Of a stretch of 64,000 nt of DNA, positions 34,747 to 43,510 are shown in pieces (within the stretch, counting starts at the first letter, position 1; each line of letters begins with the position of its first letter). The stretch comes from Edaphobacter sp. (GTDB lineage: Bacteria > Acidobacteriota > Terriglobia > Terriglobales > Acidobacteriaceae), in NCBI RefSeq assembly GCF_028283685.1, contig NZ_JAPWKF010000008.1, positions 463,298-527,297 of the forward strand, written 5' to 3'. The notes under the pieces were generated by a model. The model did not search any database and had not been told where the DNA came from. It saw only the letters and a program-made list of their open reading frames with translations. The position numbers and the translations under genes were made by a program.

Positions 34747-35333
34747 ATGAACCGCTTCACATTCTTCACAAGGATTCTCCTGCTGGCTGTTCTTCCATCT
34801 GCCATCGTTCAGGCTCAGCGGCTACCGCTCGCGCAAGGGTTAAACAAGTCTGTGTCCTCTACTTTGACAAGGATTCTAAGTATCCGGCGAAGGTTGAGGA
34901 TGGCGCCCTCTCCTGCCTCGATCAGGCAGCAGGTCTTCTACGACATGCGCCAAACCAGAAGCTTGTCATCGTTGGGATATCCCATCCGCTCTTTGATCAT
35001 GAAGAAAAAGATCATGGCATGGAGCGGGCTGTTGAAGACGAGAGCGGAGGCGACATTCGCTTTGAAGATGTGGCCGCATATCGTGCAGTGAATGCCAAGG
35101 CGTATTTCGTGAAGTGGTACGGCATCAAGCCAGAACGAATTATTCCCACGACAGATGAATACTCCTTGGGTCAGAAAGCCATTCTCTATCTTGTGCCCGC
35201 AGACGCTGACTTTCGGAACAACTATCTAAAGACGACCGCCACAAACGAGAATCCTTGCACGGTGAAGCCTTGCTATCTGCAAAAAGAAGATTCACTGCTT
35301 GCTCAGAACCGAGGCAAGATCAAAGCCAGGTAA
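34747..35333 (+). pseudogene. OmpA-like secreted protein, interrupted by a -1 frameshift
   Basis: The gene starts at 34747 (AAAGGA ahead) with a signal peptide, MNRFTFFTRILLLAVLPS through VQAQ. The frame then loses protein-like character after GLNKS. From about 34839 the -1 frame continues with VKQVCVLYFDKDSKYPAKV, then LLRHAPNQKLVIVGISHP, AAYRAVNAKAYFVKWYGI and PERIIP. The FDKDS strand, the helix after it and the final YRAVNAKAYFV helix match OmpA-like peptidoglycan-binding domains. The shift falls on GTTAAAC, which is in the correct phase for -1 slippage; a lost G from the preceding run explains it equally well. About 194 residues would result from one joined frame. Confidence 0.7.
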
Positions 35334-35361
35334 TTTCAGACGTCAGCGGGAGAACTCATAA

Positions 35362-35856
35362 ATGCCAGCAGTACAACATTTTTGCGAATGGGTCTCGTCG
35401 ACCGGGTTTTCTATCGCGCTTCGCAAGTCGATTTGGGCTTTCCCCATTGTTGAGAGCCTGCATGTGCTCGGAATCGTCCTGCTTGTCGGATCAGTCGCAT
35501 TGCTCGATCTACGTTTGCTCGGCTACATCATGAAACATGAGCCAGTGTCGAAGATAGCCCATAGTGTTTCGCGATGGACATGGGCGGGCTTTGCTCTCAT
35601 GTTCGTTACAGGGTTGCTGCTATCAGCAGCTGAAGCTGCAGAGAATTACTTCAATCTGGCATTCCGTATCAAGCTGGCTCTGCTGGTTCTTGTCGGTCTG
35701 AATCCTCTCATCTTTCATCTCACGATCTTTCGCAGCGTGAATAGCTGGGATTTATCCAACGTAATTCCGTGGCGTGCTCGAGCGGCTGCCTGGAGCTCGC
35801 TGGTGCTTTGGGCCGGTATTGTTGTGGCCGGCCGCATGATCGCTTACATCCATTAG
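35362..35856 (+). CDS. DUF6644-like membrane protein
   Basis: 164 residues with four predicted membrane helices. The first helix region reads IALRKSIWAFPIVESLHVLG, and the paralogue has the parallel IALRDSQWAFAIIEIFHLL. Polar residues, Glu and His within this first helix, and LDLRLLG after the second are shared. They could bind haem or a metal inside the membrane. No function is established. It starts at the ATG after GGGAG and is followed 21 bases later by the paralogue. Confidence 0.75.
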   Translation: MPAVQHFCEWVSSTGFSIALRKSIWAFPIVESLHVLGIVLLVGSVALLDLRLLGYIMKHEPVSKIAHSVSRWTWAGFALMFVTGLLLSAAEAAENYFNLAFRIKLALLVLVGLNPLIFHLTIFRSVNSWDLSNVIPWRARAAAWSSLVLWAGIVVAGRMIAYIH

Positions 35857-35877
35857 GACATCAGGAGAACCTGTCAG

Positions 35878-36348
35878 ATGCTCTCTCTCTTTCATTGGCT
35901 CGCGTCCACGCACATGAGCATAGCCCTACGCGATTCTCAGTGGGCGTTTGCAATCATCGAGATCTTTCATCTGCTGGCGCTCGCCCTCTCAGGAGGCGCA
36001 ATTCTTTACTTCGACATTCGCTTATTGGGGTGGGGCTTCACCTCCCAATCGGAGAAGCAGGTAGCTCGTTCGCTCATGCCGCTAGCAATCGTCGGAATTG
36101 CTGCAATGATCGTATCCGGCTTCTTTATGGTTGCTTCCGGTCCTGTCCGCTACTATTACAATCCTGCATTTCGCCTGAAGATGTATCTCTTTGTAGCTGC
36201 GTTGTTATTTCACTTCGCGGTGCAGTGGGCGGTTTCGAGGCGGAGAGATGACAGACAGATTGCCCTTCCGGAGCGGATAGCAGCAGTCCTGTCCTTGCTG
36301 CTCTGGTTCAGTATTGGCGTCGCAGGTCGCGCCATCGGTTTTGTATAG
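35878..36348 (+). CDS. DUF6644-like membrane protein, second copy
   Basis: 156 residues, four predicted membrane helices, and the same E-x-x-H pattern in the first helix (AIIEIFHLLALAL) and FDIRLLGWG block as the preceding protein. AGGAG lies ahead of the ATG. The pair probably arose by duplication and may form a heteromer. The embedded acidic and His residues, with a haem-binding-type protein nearby, invite a redox or haem role, but that is inference. Confidence 0.75.
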   Translation: MLSLFHWLASTHMSIALRDSQWAFAIIEIFHLLALALSGGAILYFDIRLLGWGFTSQSEKQVARSLMPLAIVGIAAMIVSGFFMVASGPVRYYYNPAFRLKMYLFVAALLFHFAVQWAVSRRRDDRQIALPERIAAVLSLLLWFSIGVAGRAIGFV

Positions 36349-36436
36349 CTCGTTTACACGGCATTGTTCTTATGCAATGCACACCTTCCAGCGCGCGTGC
36401 GCAATAACCCAGAACTCGATGTTAAAAGGAGAATTT

Positions 36437-36904
36437 ATGATCCGCGAACAACTGAAATTCGGCTTGCTAGCTATGGCATTGTTGCCAGTAATGCTGAAGG
36501 CGCAGCAGCCCGCACATGATCCATCTGCCCACGCGGCACCGGTAGGTAAGACGAAGGTCCTCACTCGTGCCGAGTTCGATCAGGCAGTCAGTGCAAATCC
36601 TGACGTAATCCTGCTCGACCTACGCCGTCCAGACGAGATCAGCAACATTGGAGGGTTTCCGGTTTATCTTTCAATTCAGATTGCTGATCTTGATAAATAT
36701 TGGAGCCACATCCCAAAAGGCGCAAAGATTATTACCGTCTCTAACCACGCTGCGCGTGCGGTAAAGGCCGGGGATAAGCTCGACGAAAAAGGCATCACGA
36801 TACTTGGTGCTGTGGGTGCCCAGACGTACGAGCAGGAAGGCGGAACGATCGTTCATATTAAAGCTCCGGCTCCGAAGACGGCGACGGCTGAGGTGGCGCA
36901 CTGA
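36437..36904 (+). CDS. Secreted rhodanese-like protein lacking the catalytic cysteine
   Basis: About 155 residues from the ATG at 36437 behind a signal peptide (LLAMALLPVMLKAQ). The rhodanese fold is shown by LTRAEFDQAVSANPDVILLDLRRPDEI and the final GITILGAVGAQTYEQEGG helix-strand (quoted in pieces below 20: RAEFDQAVSANPDVILLD; RRPDEISNIGG). In active enzymes the loop after the fourth strand is C-x-x-G-x-R. Here it is ITVSNHAARAV, so Ser replaces Cys. Sulfur transfer is therefore unlikely; a binding or regulatory role is more probable. The stop overlaps the next ATG by one base. Confidence 0.8.
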   Translation: MIREQLKFGLLAMALLPVMLKAQQPAHDPSAHAAPVGKTKVLTRAEFDQAVSANPDVILLDLRRPDEISNIGGFPVYLSIQIADLDKYWSHIPKGAKIITVSNHAARAVKAGDKLDEKGITILGAVGAQTYEQEGGTIVHIKAPAPKTATAEVAH

Positions 36905-37389
36905 TGCGGCGGCTCATCCGATCGTTTCCATGGACAGCATTGGCGCTTGCGTCAGCAAGCTTTGGGCAGGGATTGATTACGCAGAAATCTCTGCCCAGCG
37001 ATGCCGCAGTAAAGATAGCCCAGGGCGCGCTGGAGAAATGTAGCTCTCAGGGATACAAGATAAGCCTTTCCATCCTCGATGCAAGTGGAGCGGTCAAGCT
37101 GCAGGTTCGCGGCGATGGTACCGGGCCACACACGTTGGAGCACAGCCGCCGCAAGGCTTATACGGCCCTTACCTTCAAGCGTACATCCGCCGAGACAGCT
37201 GATGCGTGGGCGAAGCGAGGGGGCGCAGTGCCTGTGATCGAAGGAACTGTCGGTGCAGCCGGAGGTGTTCCGATTCGCGCCGGAGAAGAGGTGATTGGAG
37301 CGGTTGGTGTAAGTGGCGCGCCGGGCGGAGAGAAGGATGAGGCCTGTGCTAACTTTGGTATCTCGAAGATCGCAGAGATTCTGAAGTGA
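36904..37389 (+). CDS. GlcG/HbpS-like secreted protein
   Basis: 161 residues with a signal peptide ending ASFG. The mature part has the family pattern: an N-terminal helix (DAAVKIAQGALEKCSSQG), a strand pair with LSILDASGAVKLQVRGDG, a helix with SRRKAYTALTFKR, then GGVPIRAGEEVIGAVGVSG. The last is the strongest signature of GlcG/HbpS proteins, some of which bind haem or act as redox sensors. The ATG overlaps the rhodanese TGA (TGATG), so translation is coupled. No cofactor residues can be assigned with confidence. Confidence 0.85.
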   Translation: MRRLIRSFPWTALALASASFGQGLITQKSLPSDAAVKIAQGALEKCSSQGYKISLSILDASGAVKLQVRGDGTGPHTLEHSRRKAYTALTFKRTSAETADAWAKRGGAVPVIEGTVGAAGGVPIRAGEEVIGAVGVSGAPGGEKDEACANFGISKIAEILK

Positions 37390-37418
37390 CCGCATGTAAG
37401 GGCGAAGGAGAAAGACAG

Positions 37419-37520
37419 ATGGCTGGATTCAAGATGAGTACGGATTGGTGGGCTGTTCTTCTCGCCCTTCTTGCTGCAGCATTAGTACGCTTTGGGGTAT
37501 TGCCCCATATCGCCTGGTAG
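37419..37520 (+). CDS. Small membrane peptide, candidate detached first helix of the YeiH-type exporter
   Basis: Thirty-three residues from the ATG at 37419, with AAGGAG eight bases before. Nearly the whole product is one membrane helix after a short polar start (MSTDWWAVLLALLAAALV), ending VLPHIAW. 'DWWAV' followed by a helix and 'P-x-x-x-W' resembles the N-terminal helix of YeiH-like proteins. The next gene starts 16 bases after its stop in another frame. It is likely either a split-off helix or a small partner subunit. The strong ribosome binding site argues that it is translated. Confidence 0.6.
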   Translation: MAGFKMSTDWWAVLLALLAAALVRFGVLPHIAW

Positions 37521-37536
37521 TACGAAAGATTTTTCT

Positions 37537-38628
37537 GTGATAACGACTGATCCAATTCGAAGTACGGCGACACACACCGAGCGAAATGTTCTTCACTTGA
37601 TCCCCGGTGTGGTCTTGCTCGCGGCGATTGGTTATGCTGGAAAGCTAACCGAACTTGCCATCTCAACCTACGGTAAAACGCATCACCTCGCGCTGCCGAA
37701 CATCGAGTATGTTCTGTGGGCAATTATTTATGGATTGATTGTCAGCAATCTGATTGGACTGGCTTCAATTTTCCGTCCTGGCGTAGACACCTACGAGTTC
37801 TGGCTGAAGTTGGGCATCGTCTTTGAAGGCGTCCGTTTTCTGCTTGGCGATGTCTTCCGTTTAGGTGCAACCACTCTCCTCTTCACTGCGTTTGTCTTGT
37901 TCTTCTCTATTGTTTCGATGACGTGGATGGGACGCTACTTTGGTCTGTCAGAAAAACTTACGAGCCTATTGGCCATCGGTTCATCCATTTGCGGTGTTTC
38001 GGCGATCATCGCTGCAAAAGGGGCCATCGATGCCGATGACGAAGAGGTTTCATACGCTATCGGTGCCATTCTTGCGCTTGGGGCCTTCAGTCTTATTGGA
38101 TTCCCATTTATCGGTCATGCTCTTCACATGAGCGACCAGGCCTATGGGCTATGGGCCGGTTTGGCAGTCGATAACACCGCAGAGGCCACTGCGGCGGGAG
38201 CGCTCTTCTCTGATGTCGCTGCCAAGTTTGCAATTCTGGCCAAGACGACGCGTAATGCCACAATAGGATTCGTCGTCCTGGGATATGCCATCTACTGGGG
38301 ACGGAAGTCTGGTAGCAGGCAGGAACAATCGCTCTCGCAACACATCAGCTTTCTATGGGCTAAATTTCCAAAGTTCGTACTTGGCTTCTTGCTGCTCTCG
38401 TTACTTGCTACGCTCAATGTATTTTCTTCTGCACAGATCAAGGATCTTGCGAATCTCTCGCGCTGGGCCTTCCTGCTAACGTTTGCCGGTGTGGGCCTTC
38501 GGACGAATCTTCGAGAGCTCACACGACAGGGCTGGAAGCCGTTACTTGTGGGAGCAGTAGGTGAGCTTGCAATCGCAGGCGTGACGCTCATCCTGATCCT
38601 GATCGTTGCTCCACACCTTCATCTGTAG
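37537..38628 (+). CDS. YeiH-family putative sulfate/sulfite exporter
   Basis: About 363 residues and roughly ten membrane helices. Signature segments are AIIYGLIVSNLIGL (helix), LTSLLAIGSSICGVSAIIAAKGAI, a Gly-rich helix with SICGVSAI near the middle, and VDNTAEATAAGALFS. A final WAFLLTFAGVGLRTNLREL block closes the pattern. These fit the UPF0324/YeiH proteins that are suggested to export sulfite or sulfate. The start is set at the GTG at 37537, because an upstream TTG (37492) would overlap the small peptide in another frame. The first family helix appears to be missing here and encoded by the small gene just upstream. Confidence 0.85.
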   Translation: MITTDPIRSTATHTERNVLHLIPGVVLLAAIGYAGKLTELAISTYGKTHHLALPNIEYVLWAIIYGLIVSNLIGLASIFRPGVDTYEFWLKLGIVFEGVRFLLGDVFRLGATTLLFTAFVLFFSIVSMTWMGRYFGLSEKLTSLLAIGSSICGVSAIIAAKGAIDADDEEVSYAIGAILALGAFSLIGFPFIGHALHMSDQAYGLWAGLAVDNTAEATAAGALFSDVAAKFAILAKTTRNATIGFVVLGYAIYWGRKSGSRQEQSLSQHISFLWAKFPKFVLGFLLLSLLATLNVFSSAQIKDLANLSRWAFLLTFAGVGLRTNLRELTRQGWKPLLVGAVGELAIAGVTLILILIVAPHLHL

Positions 38629-38801
38629 ATAGGTTCAAGTTATGCGAGTCTGGAAGTTCGATAAGGTGGTCCGCTCAACCGAGCCGCTGTCAGAGCGTCG
38701 CCGGACGGCGCTTTGCGGTTGTTGTCGCTAATAAACTCCCGATATCCCCTTCCTCATAAAAAGACCACATGACAGTACGCTCCTGCGTACTACGGGAGCC
38801 C

Positions 38802-41800
38802 ATGCGCCTATTTGCCTTCTTTTTCTCTCTCTTCTTCTCGTCGATCGCTCTCGCACAGGGAGCCAGCGACGCTGTTGTTGTAGGCTCCGTAACTGATCCG
38901 AACCATGCGGGTGTGTCGGGCGCAACCATTACGTTGACGCATGTCGCAACACGAGCCACCACTCAAGTGATTGCTGATGCAGATGGCCGCTATCGCACGC
39001 CTCCCTTAAGAATCGGCGAATATGTTCTTACGGTGCAAGGCCGGGGTTCAAAGAGCTGCGCCAGACGGGAATCACGCTCAGCATTGGAGATATCCGCGAG
39101 ATCAATGCGGAGCTTCTGGTAGGACAGGTTAGTCAAAGCGTTAGCGTTAGCGACCAGCCGCCGCTATTGCAAACCTCGGATTCCTCTGTAGGCACTGTCA
39201 TCACGAATAAGCAGATCGTCGACCTGCCTCTTAATGGCCGTGACTATCTACAGCTTGCAGCTCTCTCTGCGGGCACCGTACCGGCAGCCACGAATGGTGG
39301 TGGGATCAGTATTGGTGGCCAGGCCGGTAGTCAGGCCGCATTTTTGCTCGACGGCCTGGACAATAACAACCAGCAGATCTCTACGTCTCATTCAAGCCAG
39401 AAGGAGATCATCAAACCGTCCGTCGATGCAATTGAAGAATTCAAGGTGGTGACAAATAGCTATTCAGCTGAATTTGGCCGATCGTCATCGGGAGTTATCA
39501 GTGTTTCCCTCAAATCGGGTACGAACCAGATTCATGGCTCGGCATTCGAGTTTCTTCGGAACGAAGTCCTCGACGCAAAAAACTACTTCGCCACGCAAAA
39601 GGCCCCCTACAAGCGCAACCAGTTTGGTGCGGCTATTGGTGGGCCGATATGGAAAGACCATACCTTCCTGTTCGGCGACTTTGAGATAGCGAGAATTCGT
39701 CAAAGTATAACTACTGTGAGCACTGTGCCCACGGCGGCTCAGAGAGCGGGGCAGTTGGGCTCCGCGAGTGTTCCAGATAGCCAGATTGATCCCATTGCAA
39801 GAAGGATCGCTGCGTTTTATCCTCTGCCGACCTCAACAGCGGCCACGAACAATTATGTCTACAACAGCCCGCAGCCTCAGAACCCTCACCGCTGGGACGT
39901 GCGGCTCGATCATATTCTCAGTAGCTCCCAGAACATTTACTTTCGCTACAGCTCGCAGCAGGTCAGTAATGGGCCTATTGCTTCTTTGCCTCCTCTTGCT
40001 GAAGAGGGCTACTACACAGGAAGCGGAGCTGAACGTGACGATGCAAAGAGCTTTGTACTCGGGCATACCAAGATTTGGACGCAGAAGGTCGTGACTTCAA
40101 TCCGCTTAGGTTGGAACTATCTCAACTGGATCAACGAGCTGCCCGCTCAGCCATTGACCTCAGTGGGAATCCCAGGTGTTCCGGATAACATTCCAGGATT
40201 TTCGCAGACAGTCATTACGGGATATCAGACGCTGGGTATCACCAATGTGCCGAACATGGATGGGAGTCAAAATAGGCAGGTTGCTGGCGATATCACATGG
40301 ACACACGGTCAGCACACGATAAAGACTGGTCTGCAGCTTTACTGGTTGCAGACAAACTTTCTCAGTTCGCAGCGAAGTACAGGCATCTTCAATTTCAACG
40401 GTCAATACACGGGCAATCCTTTTGCTGATTTTTTGCGAGGATATGCGTCTTCAGAGAGCATCTCCTTACCGGCCAGGCTAAATTTTCGAACGCATTACAC
40501 GCATGTTTTTGTTCAGGACGATTGGAAAGTTCGCCGCGATCTGACTCTCAATCTTGGATTGCGATATGAGATCAGTCCGCCGGCGGTTGATACTCACAAT
40601 GCCATCGCCAACTTTGACATGGATACAAATCCAACAGCACCGCAGATTATCGTAGCTGGTTCGCAGGGATCGGGACGTTCTTCGCGCGCACTTCAGGGTG
40701 TCGCTTATGGAAACATCGCCCCACGCATCGGTATTGTGTATGCGCTGCCCGGAGAGAAGACCGTTATCCGTGCGGGATACGGCATCTTCTATTCCAATCT
40801 CATCACGCTTGGCGGCATGCAGTCGCTCGAGATCAACCCGCCGAACACAATCCGCGTCAATCTGAGTACAGACCCGACGAAACCATCACTGTTCCTGAAG
40901 AATGGTTTTCCTGACGGTACTCTTTCTTTTTCGAATGCGTCGAACGTCACTCTGGTCTCGTATGACCGTCGTGCCACTTCGCCTATCGCTCAGCAGTGGA
41001 ATCTCAATGTGCAGCGGCAGTTGCCGGGCGACATCCTACTTGAGGTGGGATACTTCGCGAACAAATTCGATCACAACTGGAGACAGATCGATGGTAACCC
41101 TGCGCCTCCGGGCCCGGGCAATATCAACTCTCGTCGCCTCTTTACGAGGACGGTCATCCCAGGAAACACGACCACGACAAGCCTAGCCGATGTTGTACGA
41201 ATACAAAAAGACGGATGGAGCCAATTCCAAGGCTTGCAGGTCAAGGCAGAGAAGCGTTATGCAAAGGGATTGACGTTGATCGTCTCATATGGATACTCAA
41301 AAACCATTGCTGTAGGTGATACCGCAGGCATGCAGAACCCGAACGATGTTCTCGCTGAGCGTGCCGCAAGCGTGCAGGACATGCGCCATCATTTTGTGGG
41401 GAGTTCTGTCTTCGCTTTACCTTTCGGCCGAGGACAACACTACGGTGCAAACTGGGGTACCTTGACGAATGGTGCTCTTGGAGGCTGGAGTATTAGCCCC
41501 ATCATCACCCTCAATTCAGGATTCCCTGTAAACCTCACTGTCGTGGGTAATCCTGCAAATACCGGGCAAAATGATCGGCCCAATGTCGTGGGAGATTGGC
41601 ATGTCTCCAGTCCAACACCACAACGTTGGTTCAATACAGCCGCATTTGCAAAAAATGCCATCTACACCTATGGAAACGCGGGAAGGAATCTATTGCGTGC
41701 TCCAGGATCGTTCAATCTCGATATTTCCGTCCATAAGAATTTCGTGGTCTATGAAGGAGTGACAGCACAGCTCCGCATCGAGTCTTTCAATGCGACGAAT

Positions 41801-41911
41801 ACGCCAGCCTTTGGTCCACCAAACGCGCAGGTAGGCAATAATCTATTTGGGCAAATTTCGAGTGCCGGGCAGGCAAGAAACAATCAGCTTGCACTAAAGG
41901 TCTTGTTCTAG
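38802..41911 (+). pseudogene. Oar-like TonB-dependent receptor, interrupted by a one-base frameshift
   Basis: The first frame starts at 38802 with the signal peptide MRLFAFFFSLFFSSIALAQG and the CarboxypepD-reg domain (VVVGSVTDPNHAGVSGA). It goes out of frame near 39041. The second frame continues with GFKELRQTGITLSIGDIRE and on to the plug LPLNGRDYLQLAALSAG. It runs through the barrel to the terminal Phe (LALKVLF). Restoring one C in GGCCGGGG (39040-39046) joins the two exactly as in the paralogue at 29253. Either a sequencing error or a young pseudogene. The full product would have about 1036 residues. It closes the cluster opened by its paralogue. Confidence 0.85.
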
Positions 41912-42016
41912 AGGCATTCCCTCATTTCTGCATGATTCATACATTTACTGAATTCATGGGGTGCTACTTGCAACTACTCCATGAAGGCGTGGCTTTGAAA
42001 GTTTCAGAAACAGCCG

Positions 42017-43075
42017 TCATCGATGCAGTCCACCCAGTAGAGCGCGGTGGAAAGAATCGGGGTCTTGAATCTGCGGTGAATGGCCGAGGTCGGGGAACTC
42101 CACGAGCTTCGCTCCATGAATGCGTGCGACAGCCTCCTTGGCCAATACAGGGTAGTTTCCAAGCATTGCACGGACCGCAGGTGGGGCAAGATCTTTGCCA
42201 ATTGCTGTTGTGTCCTTGTCTCCGATCATCAAGAGTGTTGGAACGGCGATGCGATCCAGTTCATAGAGCACCGGCTGTGTGTAGATCATGTCGTACAGTA
42301 ACGCGGAGTTCCAGGCGACAAGCTGCTTTCCTGGGCCGCGATACATGCCGGCCAGCATCTGAACCCATTCCTCATACGATTCCTTCCATGTATTTGCGTA
42401 GTAGGTCGTGCGCTCGTATTGGCGGATACGCTTATCGCTTTGTTGGAGCTCTCGTTGATACCACTGGTCAACCGTAATGGACGGTACCCCTTTTGCCTTC
42501 CAGTCCTCCAGACCAATCGGATCAACCAAAACCAGTTGCTCCGTTGCGTCCGGATATAGAAGTGCATAGCGGATTGCGATCATGCCGCCCGTCGAATGAG
42601 CGATGAGGGTCGCCTTTGAAATGCCGAGCGATTCCAGTAAGGCGTGCGTGTTCTTCGCAAGCTGCTGAAAGCTGTATTGATAGCTCTCGGGCTTGGTTGA
42701 TTTGCAGAAGCCAATCTGATCCACCGCGATCACACGGTACCCTGCCTGTGACAGCACCTGGATCGAGCTTCTCCAAGTTGCCGAACAGAAATTCTTGCCG
42801 TGCAGAAGAACCACGACCCGACCGTTCGGATTCGTTGGCGCGACATCCATGTAGGCCATGTGGAGAGACTGCTTCTGCGAGGTGAACTGGAAGCGTTGCA
42901 CCGGGAACGGATATTGGAAGCCTTCCAGTTCAGCTCCATATGCAGGGCCTGCGGCTGGACTCTTCGCCGCATCCTGCGCGTGGAGTGGCAACATACAAAG
43001 AACAAACATGCATGCAGTGGTCACAAGCCACTTCAGGCTGGATTGTGTATAGCGTGCTGAAAACGGGGGCTGCAT
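42017..43075 (-). CDS. Secreted alpha/beta hydrolase
   Basis: 352 residues with a signal peptide ending LHAQ. The hydrolase fold is shown by VVVLLHGKNFC (oxyanion loop HG), a nucleophile elbow IAHSTGGMIAI with Ser in S-x-G-G, the acid Asp in LLMIGDKDTTA and the His in FPDLGHSPQI. This gives a complete Ser-Asp-His triad. Substrates of such enzymes are esters, lactones or haloalkanes; none is indicated. It is the last gene of a minus-strand run beginning with the SDR at 46144, ten bases after the ABM-domain gene. Confidence 0.9.
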   Translation of the reverse strand: MQPPFSARYTQSSLKWLVTTACMFVLCMLPLHAQDAAKSPAAGPAYGAELEGFQYPFPVQRFQFTSQKQSLHMAYMDVAPTNPNGRVVVLLHGKNFCSATWRSSIQVLSQAGYRVIAVDQIGFCKSTKPESYQYSFQQLAKNTHALLESLGISKATLIAHSTGGMIAIRYALLYPDATEQLVLVDPIGLEDWKAKGVPSITVDQWYQRELQQSDKRIRQYERTTYYANTWKESYEEWVQMLAGMYRGPGKQLVAWNSALLYDMIYTQPVLYELDRIAVPTLLMIGDKDTTAIGKDLAPPAVRAMLGNYPVLAKEAVARIHGAKLVEFPDLGHSPQIQDPDSFHRALLGGLHR

Positions 43076-43084
43076 ATTCGTCTC

Positions 43085-43480
43085 CTACTGGAACCGATGG
43101 TGAGGACGCGAGTCGAATGGGCTGCCAAGATACTCTTGAATGTCCTGCCGGAATTTCACGGTGTGGGCCGATCCTTCATGCCTGGCATACGCCGCTTCGT
43201 CGACCCAGGTCTCTACGATGGTGTAGTGATTGCTGGCATCGTTCTGCTGCAGCACATCATAAGACACCAAACCGGAATCATGCTGTGTCGCTGCCGTCTC
43301 CACCCGGAGGATCTGAGCGGCCCTCTCTTCGGATTGGGCCTTGGCATAGTCAGGGATGATATCGACATGGACGATTGCCGTGATCGCTGCAGACTTGGTT
43401 TGCGCCAACGTGTGTGTCGCTGGTACGAAGAGACTTCCTAACAGCAAGGCTGCACTGAGGGTGCGAGTTAGAAATGTCAT
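43085..43480 (-). CDS. Secreted ABM-domain (antibiotic biosynthesis monooxygenase-like) protein
   Basis: About 131 residues from the ATG at 43480 with a signal peptide ending LAQ. The mature ferredoxin-like domain shows ITAIVHVDIIPDYAKA, then LVSYDVLQQND and TIVETWVDEAAYARHEGS, the typical ABM/YgiN pattern of small quinol monooxygenases. These dimers oxidise quinols or similar compounds without cofactor. Secretion is less usual for the family. It is located between the deacetylase-like and hydrolase genes. Confidence 0.85.
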   Translation of the reverse strand: MTFLTRTLSAALLLGSLFVPATHTLAQTKSAAITAIVHVDIIPDYAKAQSEERAAQILRVETAATQHDSGLVSYDVLQQNDASNHYTIVETWVDEAAYARHEGSAHTVKFRQDIQEYLGSPFDSRPHHRFQ

Positions 43481-43510
43481 GCAAAGTGCCTCATACGACA
43501 ACGGGCTGAT

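Noticed and set aside
41932..42477. A 181-codon plus-strand frame after the split receptor
   Set aside because: Mostly antisense to the alpha/beta hydrolase with an intact catalytic triad; no recognisable content.
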